Assembly: GCA_013426805.1 (NCBI GenBank)
Contig: JACDZG010000064.1
Span: 1-39,224, forward strand
DNA: 39,224 nt
From: Chromatiaceae bacterium
Lineage (GTDB): Bacteria > Pseudomonadota > Gammaproteobacteria > Chromatiales > Chromatiaceae
Direction: 5' to 3'
The notes under the pieces were generated by a model, which was not told where the DNA came from, did no database searches, and saw only the letters and a list, made by a program, of their open reading frames with translations. The number at the start of each line of letters is the position of its first letter. Position 1 is the stretch's first letter. Both the position numbers and the translations under genes were made by a program. This document shows, piece after piece, positions 5,644 through 12,863 of this stretch.

Positions 5644-8408
5644 GGGGTGCGGCTGTCAATGGTCTTCCAGAACAGCTTCTGCATGCGGACCTTGCCGATC
5701 GAGTGAAGGAGTCTGAGCGCGATCCAGAGCGATACGGGGTTCAGGGCCGCGGGCGCGACGAACACCAGGGTCCAGGCCGCGACCTTGGTCCAGGTGAGGC
5801 GTCCCTGGTCGCCGGCCGCCGCCATGATCGCGAAGAGTGCCGCGATCAGATGCAGCAGGAGCAGGGTGGCTACTGCTCCAGCGAAGATGACCCAGAATAT
5901 GAGCCCCCCTGTCGCGCCCAGGAAGGAGGCAGTCAGCGCAACGCCGAGGGTCCACAAGGGCGGCATCCAACAACCGTCGAGTGCCTGCTTGCGCAGTCGC
6001 CGCACATACAGGTTACGCGCCGGGTCGGACTCGGCCCAGGCAGCTTCCAGTGCCTGACCGAGATCGGGTGCACCGGTGGACCCCGGGTCAGCCGAGTCTT
6101 TGAGTCTCTGCAGGTAAATGGAAGCGAAGTTGAGGTCTTGGGTCTTGATTCCGGTCTCGACCAGTAACCGGCGAACGCCGGCGAGCAATGGACCGGCGCC
6201 GGTGGCCGTTCGGTCGTGGGTCAGGGCATCCACCAACAGACCCTCGATCTCGGCGAGCCGCATCAATCGCCAATCGTCGGTGTGTTGATTGCCGGTCGCG
6301 CCAAAATCGCGCCAAAGTTCCTGCGCGCGTCCGACCAACTCCTGGGCAGCAGCGATCTCCTCCTGATGCTGGCGTTCGATCTGCTGACTGCGTTCACGCT
6401 CCGCCCTGGCCTCGGCCAGTGCCCGGGCCGTTTCCGCCTCCTGCAGCAGCCGTTGGTTCTCGTGCTCACGCTCCAAGGCGCTCTGCTGCCGGGCGGCCTC
6501 GAGCGCGCGCTCCTCCCGGCAGGCGTACAGAAACCGGGTGGCCTGCTCATTGAGCGACAGGCTGGACCTGCCGAGGGCATAGTCCGCACTATCGAGTTGT
6601 GCACCACGCCAGAGGAAATCCGGACGCTGCCCAAGCTCTGCGGCGTCCCATTCACTTGCAGCGATCTCAATGCGATCCTTCTGACGTTTCTCGTCGCGGC
6701 ATTCGTCGATCCAGCCATGCAGACGTTTCCAGCCGGTGATCAGTGTCTCATGGGCGACCTCCACCTGTACCTGACCGGCTCCCTGATCGGTGACGACCAG
6801 ATGCGCACTGGCCAACTCCGCGATGAAGGGGTGGATGGTGTTGACGTCGCCATACGCGAGTTGACTGAGCGGCCTGCGTCGCTTGGTGTCGGCGGCGCCT
6901 TCGCCGAGTTGGATGAGGTCGAGCAGAATGGTGCGCAGGAGCCGCTGCCGATCTTCCGACAGGCTGCCGTAAAAGGCCTCGGAGTGGGCGTCCAGCGCGC
7001 CTTCCAGGCTCCCCATGATGCGGTAGGCCGCGGCGGTGAGCCGGCGACCGTCGCGGGCCTCCCAGAGTTTGAATAGTGTGTGCTGGAGAAACGGCAGTGC
7101 ACCGGGCTGATGTTCCATATCGTCCAGCAGGCGGTCGACCAGCGCGGGCTCCACTTCGCAGCCGCAGAGCAGAGCGGGGCCCTCGATCGACTCGCGCAGC
7201 TCGGTCGGGGTCATTGGGCCGATGAGGCACTGGTTCTCTGAAACCGCCTCGCGCAGCCCGGCATGGGCGGCACAGTGACCGAAGAAGTCGGCGCGCATCG
7301 TCAGGACGACCAGCACGCGGCTGCCGGGGACCGTGGCGGGGTAGAGCAGATTGTCCAGGAAGCGTTGGCGACTCAGGGCGCGCTGACCATCCGGATCTTG
7401 TTTGGGCGGCTCAAGGGCAAAAAATTCCTCGAATTGGTCGAGGAACAGGATCAATCGGTGCGTGTCCGGTCGGTCGTGCAGGGCCAGGCGGGCCAGCAGG
7501 TGCAGGCGCAGCCCTTCCTGCGCCGGGGTAATGACCAGAGCGTTGAGAGCCGCCAGGTGCGGGGCGAGCTGCGGGTGATTGCCCAGTGCCACCCAGAGGC
7601 TCTCCCAGGGGTTTGCCCCGGGACGGCATTGTACGCAGAGCCAGTGCGTGCTGTCGGGCAGAGCGCCCCACTCGAACACGGCCGGCAGTAGCCCGGCTGC
7701 CGCGAGTGACGACTTCCCGCTGCCTGAGGCACCGATCAGTGCCAGGAAGCGTCGTTCGCGCGGGGTCCCGAAGCCGTCCGCCAGGCGCGTGAGGACCTGT
7801 TGCAGGAGCGCGTCACGGCCGAAGAAGAGCCGGGCATCGCTCTGTCGGAAGGTCTTGAGGCCGACATAGGGGCAGCGTCCGGGAAACGGTGCGCCGCCTG
7901 GCCCGTAGCCAGGCGGCTGGCCGAGGATGCCGCACTTGAGGCGATGGAACGCGTCCGCGTCGTCGAGTGTTTGCTGGAACAGGACCCAAGTGTGGCCCTG
8001 GAGGAACGGCGGTAGCTGGCTCTCGGCGGTGCGCTGTCCGCCTGGCAGGATCACCGGCAGGACGCGCAGGCGGTGAAGCGGGTCAGTGACCCGGCGGCGG
8101 ATGGCGAGTCGCATCTCCTCATGGTGCCAGGGGCCAAGTCCGCTGGGGCCGAAGAAGACGCAGCAGACAGCGCAAGAACCGAGGGCGTCTTCAAGGGCCA
8201 GGTCCCAGGGATCGCCCGGTATCAGGTTCCATTGATCGAGCCAGCACGAGATACCGGCGGCCTCCAGGCGCCGTGCAAGCTCTGCCACCGCAGCCTTGTC
8301 GGCGCTGTTGTGCGACAGAAATGCGCGGTGCCCGGGCTGGGGCACGGGACTCGCGGCCAGTGGGCTCGCGCGCGCGTCGGGATCGGACTCAATTGCCAAT
8401 CGTTTCAT
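5640..8408 (-). CDS. TIR-STAND NTPase with C-terminal membrane segments
   Basis: The 922-residue protein starts with a TIR domain (about residues 27-155: AFLSHNSADK, CWLDQWNLIPGD, then WHHEEM, where Glu97 or Glu98 is a candidate catalytic residue). A C-P-Y-x-G-L-x-x-F linker leads to an nSTAND1-type NTPase with Walker A GASGSGKS (226-233), Walker B LILFLDQFEEFF and an RADFF motif. A Glu/Arg/Gln-rich coiled coil follows (about 620-690), then three hydrophobic segments near the C-terminus. TIR domains of this kind often act as NAD-consuming or scaffold modules triggered by a STAND sensor, commonly in anti-phage defence. The start has AGGGGGAC about 9 bases upstream and overlaps the stop of a short upstream frame (ATGA). 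No WD40 or TPR sensor repeats are present; the membrane segments replace them. Confidence 0.85.
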   Translation of the reverse strand: MKRLAIESDPDARASPLAASPVPQPGHRAFLSHNSADKAAVAELARRLEAAGISCWLDQWNLIPGDPWDLALEDALGSCAVCCVFFGPSGLGPWHHEEMRLAIRRRVTDPLHRLRVLPVILPGGQRTAESQLPPFLQGHTWVLFQQTLDDADAFHRLKCGILGQPPGYGPGGAPFPGRCPYVGLKTFRQSDARLFFGRDALLQQVLTRLADGFGTPRERRFLALIGASGSGKSSLAAAGLLPAVFEWGALPDSTHWLCVQCRPGANPWESLWVALGNHPQLAPHLAALNALVITPAQEGLRLHLLARLALHDRPDTHRLILFLDQFEEFFALEPPKQDPDGQRALSRQRFLDNLLYPATVPGSRVLVVLTMRADFFGHCAAHAGLREAVSENQCLIGPMTPTELRESIEGPALLCGCEVEPALVDRLLDDMEHQPGALPFLQHTLFKLWEARDGRRLTAAAYRIMGSLEGALDAHSEAFYGSLSEDRQRLLRTILLDLIQLGEGAADTKRRRPLSQLAYGDVNTIHPFIAELASAHLVVTDQGAGQVQVEVAHETLITGWKRLHGWIDECRDEKRQKDRIEIAASEWDAAELGQRPDFLWRGAQLDSADYALGRSSLSLNEQATRFLYACREERALEAARQQSALEREHENQRLLQEAETARALAEARAERERSQQIERQHQEEIAAAQELVGRAQELWRDFGATGNQHTDDWRLMRLAEIEGLLVDALTHDRTATGAGPLLAGVRRLLVETGIKTQDLNFASIYLQRLKDSADPGSTGAPDLGQALEAAWAESDPARNLYVRRLRKQALDGCWMPPLWTLGVALTASFLGATGGLIFWVIFAGAVATLLLLHLIAALFAIMAAAGDQGRLTWTKVAAWTLVFVAPAALNPVSLWIALRLLHSIGKVRMQKLFWKTIDSRTP

Positions 8409-8562
8409 CGATCAAGCGTCCCCCTGTGTCCTCGTGCCGTCTCATCGCGGCCGGCACCCATCTTAGCGGGTTTCAGAGTCAGCGGGGAGTCTGGCGGGAT
8501 CAGTTCGAGAACGGCGAGTTCGATGGCCCGGCGTTCGCGGTCGGTCAGTGGGATGACCTCGC
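8405..8562 (-). pseudogene. 3' remnant of a gene upstream of the TIR-STAND gene
   Basis: The frame reads REVIPLTDRERRAIELAVLE, then L-I-P-P-D-S-P-L-T-L-K-P and a degenerate tail, and ends with a TGA overlapping the TIR-STAND start as ATGA. The coupling and the well-formed helix suggest a genuine upstream cistron. Its 5' end is cut at 8563, exactly where the duplicated TPR-ATPase segment begins, so the duplication appears to have replaced it. The frame runs on into the repeat to 8590, but those codons belong to other sequence. Its function is not recognised. Confidence 0.4.
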
Positions 8563-8849
8563 GGCAACCGCGACCTGGCGCTGCAAGCACTTGATCGCCT
8601 GACTCAGGCCGCCGCCGCAGGGGATCGGAATGCCTTCTACCGGCTCAAGGAGCAGGCCCGCGAGTGCCGACATATCGGCCTGGGGTCGGCTCTGAAGGAT
8701 CTGATGGGGGCGGGCACTTGGGCGGACTTCCTGCAACCTTTCGCCCTCGCGTTGGGCGCCGCCGCGGCGGATGACCCGGCGGACGCCCTCGCCGGTGCCC
8801 CCCGGAGCTGCGCACCCTGGCCGAGGAGATCCTGGCGGATCTCAGGTGA
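8563..8849 (+). pseudogene. Copy 2 of the TPR-ATPase 3' end, frameshifted
   Basis: This is the second copy of the 4040-4317 segment, in the same orientation, preceded by unrelated sequence and with no start codon. A C missing from the CCCCCC run near 8800 shifts the frame, so the reading frame continues as RSCAPWPRRSW. The original frame resumes past the deletion and ends in TGA at 8847-8849. It is a dead fragment. Confidence 0.85.
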
Positions 8850-8908
8850 TTTTCGGGAAACGATGTACCAACGTGTAGGGGCGACGTGTAGAGGCGACTT
8901 CAGTCGCC
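8842..8908. repeat. Intergenic repeat: TCAGGTGATTTTCGG end plus GGCGACT palindrome
   Basis: TCAGGTGATTTTCGG at 8842 is nearly identical to TCAGGTGATTTCCGG at 11682. The perfect palindrome GGCGACT-TC-AGTCGCC (8893-8908) matches the GCGACT-GA-AGTCGC palindrome at 11735-11748. Both sit beside a gene's stop codon. An interspersed non-coding repeat family is inferred. The stretch 8909-8989 shows nothing further. Confidence 0.55.
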
Positions 8909-8989
8909 CCTAAAGCCGCCTACAGCCTCCTGCGGATCGTGCCGCACCCGCACAACAGACAGGAGGTCGAGGTTTCAGCCGAACGCGCC

Positions 8990-9056
8990 GCCGCCCGCTA
9001 GAGCGTCGACCTCCGGTCGCGTCGCCCCGGTCACCGGAGGTTGAGCACGCGTGGTA
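8990..9056 (+). repeat. Left copy of a ~68-bp direct repeat flanking the AAA/DUF4143 gene
   Basis: GCCGCCCGCTA, AGCGTCG, CCTCCGGT and CGTGGTA occur in the same order and orientation at 10352-10420, with scattered substitutions. The pair brackets the gene at 9094-10263. Confidence 0.65.
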
Positions 9057-9093
9057 CAAATATAGATCGCCCATGCGCGCCGGACCGCATCGG

Positions 9094-10263
9094 TCAGCCA
9101 GCCATACCCGCTAATTCCGCCGCGAGCCCTCTGAGCCCAATCGCCTCAATGCCTTGGCCCTTTGGATAGCGCTCATCCCCGGAGTAGACCAGAAAGGCGC
9201 ATTCCGGCCGGAGGTCGTCCAAGGCTTGGCGCAGACCCGGCTCGACTTTCGGGGCCAGGCCGCGCTTGATCTCGATGGCCCAGCGCCGGTTGCCCGGCAG
9301 TTCCAATACCAGATCGACCTCGACGCCGGTGGCGGTGCGGTAGAAACTCGCCTGGGTGCGCTCGGGGGCGGCGCGCAAGAGCGTCTCGATGACGAACCCT
9401 TCCCAACTCGCGCCGGCCACCGGGTGCCCGAGCAGATCGTCCAGATCGTCCAGACGCAGCAGGGTGTGGATCAGGCCGCTGTCGCGCACATAAACCTTGG
9501 GCGACTTGACCAGCCGCTTGCGCACATTGGCAAAATAGGGCGGCAGGCGGCGCACCAGGAGCAGGTCGACCATCAGGTCCAGATAACGGGCGACAGTTTT
9601 GCCATCGACGGCAAGTGCCCGCGCCAGTTCCGCGGCATTGTGCAGTCCGCCCTGGGCGTGGGCGAGCATGGTCCAGAAGCGACGGAGTGTCTCGGCCGGG
9701 ATGCGCGGCCCAAGCTGGGGGATGTCCCGCTCCAGATAGGTGCGGATGAATCCCTCGCGCCAGATCACACTGTCGCCGTCGGTCGCGGCGAGGAAACTGC
9801 GCGGGAAGCCGCCGCGCGTCCATAGCCGCGTTTGGTCCGGTGGATCGATCTCCAGCAGGTCGAAGGGTGCCAATTCCAAATAGGCGATGCGTCCGGCGAG
9901 GCTTTCGCTCGATTGTTGCAGCAGGTCCAGCGAGGCGGACCCGAGCAGCAGAAACTGGCCGGCCGGTTCGCCCGCCAGGACGCGCTCGTCGATGAGTCCC
10001 CGCAGCACCTGGAAGAGCCGCGGGGCGCGCTGCACCTCGTCAATGATCGTGAGCCGGCCGCGGTGGGCGTCCAGATAGCCGCGTGCATCCGACAGTTTCT
10101 CAAGATCCGCCGGGTTTTCCAGGTCCAGGTACAGGGCACCCGCCGCGGTCGGACAGGTGCGGGCCAGCGTGGTCTTGCCCACCTGGCGGGGGCCAAGCAG
10201 GGCCACGGCCGGGAACTGGCGGAGGCGACGCTCCAGGAGGGGCTGGATTTGCCGGGTGATCAT
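9094..10263 (-). CDS. AAA_14 / DUF4143 ATP-binding protein
   Basis: The 389-residue protein has Walker A GPRQVGKTT (about residues 24-32), Walker B LTIIDEVQR (71-79), an LLGSAS sensor-like motif, a winged-helix segment (about 205-240) and a DUF4143 nuclease-like C-terminus with G-V-E-V-D-L-V-L-E and AIEIKRG (about 308-335). It is full length for the family. These ATPases are widespread accessory genes of uncertain role, often linked to mobile DNA; the C-terminal fold is related to PD-(D/E)XK nucleases, and the D ... E-x-K signature is present here. No Shine-Dalgarno sequence precedes the ATG; instead an inverted repeat ends one base before it. The gene lies alone between ~68-bp direct repeats, which suggests acquisition as a cassette. 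Confidence 0.85.
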   Translation of the reverse strand: MITRQIQPLLERRLRQFPAVALLGPRQVGKTTLARTCPTAAGALYLDLENPADLEKLSDARGYLDAHRGRLTIIDEVQRAPRLFQVLRGLIDERVLAGEPAGQFLLLGSASLDLLQQSSESLAGRIAYLELAPFDLLEIDPPDQTRLWTRGGFPRSFLAATDGDSVIWREGFIRTYLERDIPQLGPRIPAETLRRFWTMLAHAQGGLHNAAELARALAVDGKTVARYLDLMVDLLLVRRLPPYFANVRKRLVKSPKVYVRDSGLIHTLLRLDDLDDLLGHPVAGASWEGFVIETLLRAAPERTQASFYRTATGVEVDLVLELPGNRRWAIEIKRGLAPKVEPGLRQALDDLRPECAFLVYSGDERYPKGQGIEAIGLRGLAAELAGMAG

Positions 10264-10300
10264 GGTTGCAATTGTGGCGTAGCGTGCCGGATTTGCAACC
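10264..10300 (-). promoter_or_regulatory. Inverted repeat GGTTGCAA-N21-TTGCAACC at the AAA/DUF4143 start
   Basis: Perfect 8-bp arms (10264-10271 and 10293-10300) with a 21-bp spacer end immediately before the ATG at 10263. A repressor or autoregulator site is the simplest reading; it also takes the place where a Shine-Dalgarno would sit. Confidence 0.4.
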
Positions 10301-10351
10301 TTTCACGATCTTGGTGTTCGGTGGAGACTGGAGAACTTTAGCCGTGGCGAT

Positions 10352-10420
10352 GCCGCCCGCTAAAGCGTCGGCCTCCGGTTGCGCCGCGGCGGTCGCCGGG
10401 GAGAGCGAGTCAACGTGGTA
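10352..10420 (+). repeat. Right copy of the ~68-bp direct repeat
   Basis: Partner of 8990-9056. It is followed at 10429-10446 by CGGAAATCGCCTTAGG, the reverse-oriented form of the TCAGGTGATTTCCGG motif. Confidence 0.65.
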
Positions 10421-10462
10421 GGAAGTGCTTCGGAAATCGCCTTAGGGTTGCCGTGGCGCGAA

Positions 10463-10483
10463 GCCCGCCGAGGCGGCGGGTTT
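10463..10483. terminator. Hairpin downstream of the SCP2-like gene
   Basis: CCCGCC and GGCGGG pair around GAGGC, with TTT on the plus-strand side. It lies between the converging intergenic repeat and the end of the minus-strand SCP2-like gene. The T-tract is short, so it is a possible rather than a strong terminator. Confidence 0.4.
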
Positions 10484-10505
10484 GCGCACGGCGGCGGCGG
10501 ATGTC

Positions 10506-10925
10506 TCAGCCGATTTCGTCGGCGCCGATGAGCTGCATCAGGCCGAAACTCTTGACGAAGGGATTGGCCATGCGCGGGTCCTTGATCATGCCCTTGTAGT
10601 CGCCGACCTTGAACTTGAGTTTGCCGGTGGCGAAGGCGATGCCCATGCCGGCCATGCCGATGCCGTTCTCGACCCACTTGAGCCAGTCCTTGAGATCAGC
10701 GCGCATGTCCCAGTTGGCTTCCGGGTCGCCCGCGGTCCAGGCGCCGGCACGCACGCAGATGCCCTTTTCGACCACGAAGATGCCACGGGGATTGTCTTCG
10801 TTCTTGAAGCCACAGTAGATCACGGAGTCGAAGCCGATCTCGGCCAGCTTCTCGCACACTTCGGGTTCGTTGTTCCAGGCATCCTTGAGTTCGTTCATCC
10901 AGTCGGCGGAAAAGAGTTGGGCCAT
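10506..10925 (-). CDS. SCP2 sterol-transfer-like small protein
   Basis: The 139-residue soluble protein has an N-terminal helix (FSADWMNELKDAWNNEPEV) and a central strand segment (GIFVVEKGICVRAG). It ends in a hydrophobic Gly-Met-rich stretch, a GKLKFKVGDYKGMI motif and a C-terminal helix with N-P-F-V-K-S-F-G. This matches standalone SCP2-like lipid-binding proteins common in Chromatiaceae and related sulfur bacteria. A strong GGAGG lies 9 bases before the ATG at 10925. The substrate is unknown. No partner gene is adjacent in the same operon; the lipoprotein upstream is separated by 137 bases. Confidence 0.7.
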   Translation of the reverse strand: MAQLFSADWMNELKDAWNNEPEVCEKLAEIGFDSVIYCGFKNEDNPRGIFVVEKGICVRAGAWTAGDPEANWDMRADLKDWLKWVENGIGMAGMGIAFATGKLKFKVGDYKGMIKDPRMANPFVKSFGLMQLIGADEIG

Positions 10926-11062
10926 CGAAGTTGTCCTCCAGGTTAGGGTCGAGGCCGCCGGGACCGGGTTTGATCCGGCGGGTTAGGCAGTTTGCGGGGG
11001 CGTGCGCGGAACGGTATCCACGAGGCTCGCGAATTCTAGCAGGATGGGAGCAAAAGGGTATC

Positions 11063-11509
11063 TCAGTCGGTCGCCGCCGCCTTGCCGGCTGCGGCGGTTT
11101 CGGTCTTCGACTTGGTGTCCGGACTGATCTTGATCCGTTTCTCGACGCGGCCGCCGCAGGTGATGAAGCAGTCCTCGTATTGCCGGTCACAAATGCGCAT
11201 ATCCGCCCCCAGGCAGGTTTGAGCCGATCGGCATTTTCCCGCCCCACCGCCGCGGCACAGGTCGTAGTCCTCCTTGGCCTGCTTGTACCAGTCCTGGCAG
11301 GCGCGCTCGCGGGTCTCCTGGCGCTGGCGGCACTGGGTCTTGAGCAATTCACACCGGTTTTGACAGGACTGACCCTGCGACGCGTCGGGCTCGATCAACC
11401 GTTTTTCGTAGAGCCCCTGGCTGCAGCCGACCACGAGCGCGAGTAGCGCGACCGACCCGATGAGGCGGGCTTTGAGATAAAGGGCGCGAACGGTGTGCGG
11501 CAAGGTCAT
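11063..11509 (-). CDS. Cysteine-rich lipoprotein
   Basis: The 148-residue product starts with a lipoprotein signal peptide: positively charged n-region, LIGSVALLALVVGC, and lipobox V-V-G-C. The mature part contains ten further cysteines in spaced pairs (CQNRC, then LKTQC, ERAC, DLC, GKC, QTC, RIC, EDC and ITC) set in charged helical sequence. Such an even number suggests disulphide-bonded helices in the periplasm. It ends in a Lys/Thr/Ala-rich tail. The ATG at 11509 is chosen because GGAGA lies about 7 bases upstream; longer frames lack a signal peptide. The family is not recognised and no function is assigned. Confidence 0.7.
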   Translation of the reverse strand: MTLPHTVRALYLKARLIGSVALLALVVGCSQGLYEKRLIEPDASQGQSCQNRCELLKTQCRQRQETRERACQDWYKQAKEDYDLCRGGGAGKCRSAQTCLGADMRICDRQYEDCFITCGGRVEKRIKISPDTKSKTETAAAGKAAATD

Positions 11510-11681
11510 CAGGGGTCTCCGTGTCTGTATCGATCGCTGGGTCGCGACTTTACCATAGTCGGGGCCGGACCCCCCGCCGCCGTGCTGCGCCCTGTTGCGC
11601 CTGGTCTTCGCAGCGCCGCACTTGCCGAGCCTGCTCGCCCATGGCGCTGGATCCCCGCATCCTGCCGCACTGACGGCCACT

Positions 11682-11790
11682 TCAGGTGATTTCCGGAACA
11701 CCGGAGACCACCGACCATCGGCTCGGACGCAGGTGCGACTGAAGTCGCATCGACACTGACCGGTATCCAAATTGTCGGAAATCGCCTCAG
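11682..11790. repeat. Short MITE-like element with inverted ends
   Basis: The left end TCAGGTGATTTCCGGA and the right end TCGGAAATCGCCTCAGGTGA are imperfect inverted repeats. Between them lies the palindrome GCGACT-GA-AGTCGC (11735-11748). The right end contains the fbpC stop codon. Related motifs occur at 8842-8908 and 10429-10446. No clear target-site duplication was seen. The remaining 11510-11681 shows no gene. Confidence 0.5.
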
Positions 11791-12863
11791 GTGACGCGAA
11801 GCGGCGGGGCGCCCGCGGCGCCGGGTGGAAAGACCACCAGGTGCGTGGCCTCCAGACGGATACCGATGTTGTCGCCGATGGCGTGCTGGTGGTGACTGGG
11901 GACCAGACACAGACATTGGGTCCCGCTTTCCAGGCGCAGGGTGTAGAGATACTCGGCGCCGCGGAAGGCGCGGGCGACGACGGTGGCGCGGCGCGGGCTG
12001 GACTCGTCGTAGATCAGGTCATCGGGGCGGATCAGGACTTCGGCCGCATCACCGGCTTGCAGCCCATGGGTGTGCGCCCCGGCCACCCGCCCGAGTTCGG
12101 TCCGCACCCGCAGTGCATCGACGACCTCAGCGGGGAGGATGACGCCCTGGCCGATGAAGTCCGCCACGAAGCGGTCGGCCGGTTCATGGTAGAGATCGAA
12201 TCCGGTCCCCCATTGATGGATCCGGCCTTGACCCAGGACGCCGATCTGATCGGCCATGGCGAAGGCCTCGAACTGGTCGTGGGTGACCAGGACCGCGGTG
12301 ACCCCGTCACGCCGCAGCACCTCACCCACCTCGCGCGCCAGTTGCTCGCGCAAGTCCGCGTCCATGCTCGAGAAGGGCTCGTCCAGCAGCAGGATGTCCG
12401 GGCGTGGGGCCATGGCGCGGGCCAGGGCCACCCGCTGCTGCATCCCGCCCGAAAGCTGGTGGGGATACTGCTGGGCGGCCGGTTGCATGCCGACCAACTC
12501 CAACAGCGCGTCGACCCGCTCGGCGCGCGCCCGCCGGGGCAGGGCGCGCAGGCCGAAGCCGACGTTGCGTGCCACCGTGAGGTGCGGGAACAGGGCGAAG
12601 TCCTGAAACACCATGCCGATGCGGCGCGCCTCCGGCGCCAGGGTGCGGTCCGGCCCCGAGACTTCCCGGCCGCGGATCAGGATCGCGCCGCGGGTCACCG
12701 GCTCGAAACCGGCGATGGCCCGCAGCACCGTGGTCTTGCCGCAGCCGCTGGGGCCGAGCAGGCAGCCGATGGCGCCGGCCTCGAGCTCGAATGACACCGC
12801 GCGCACAATCGCGCGTCCGCCATAGGCGACGGTCACGTCGCGGACTTCAAGTTGAATGGGCAT
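11787..12863 (-). CDS. fbpC: Ferric iron ABC transporter ATPase
   Basis: The 358-residue protein has Walker A GPSGCGKTT, Q-loop VFQDFALFPH, signature LSGGMQQR, Walker B ILLLDEPFS, H-loop VTHDQ and a C-terminal TOBE-like domain. This is the FbpC/PotA architecture that powers import by the fused permease. It is the last gene of fbpA-fbpB-fbpC and overlaps fbpB by 17 bases. The Q-x-H ... A-L-F-P-H-L arrangement and the partners favour ferric iron over spermidine or thiosulfate. Its stop codon lies within the end of a short intergenic repeat. Confidence 0.9.
   Translation of the reverse strand: MPIQLEVRDVTVAYGGRAIVRAVSFELEAGAIGCLLGPSGCGKTTVLRAIAGFEPVTRGAILIRGREVSGPDRTLAPEARRIGMVFQDFALFPHLTVARNVGFGLRALPRRARAERVDALLELVGMQPAAQQYPHQLSGGMQQRVALARAMAPRPDILLLDEPFSSMDADLREQLAREVGEVLRRDGVTAVLVTHDQFEAFAMADQIGVLGQGRIHQWGTGFDLYHEPADRFVADFIGQGVILPAEVVDALRVRTELGRVAGAHTHGLQAGDAAEVLIRPDDLIYDESSPRRATVVARAFRGAEYLYTLRLESGTQCLCLVPSHHQHAIGDNIGIRLEATHLVVFPPGAAGAPPLRVT

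Noticed and set aside
11772-12794. A 340-codon plus-strand frame opposite fbpC.
   Set aside because: fbpC on the other strand has all ABC motifs; the plus frame is a shadow.
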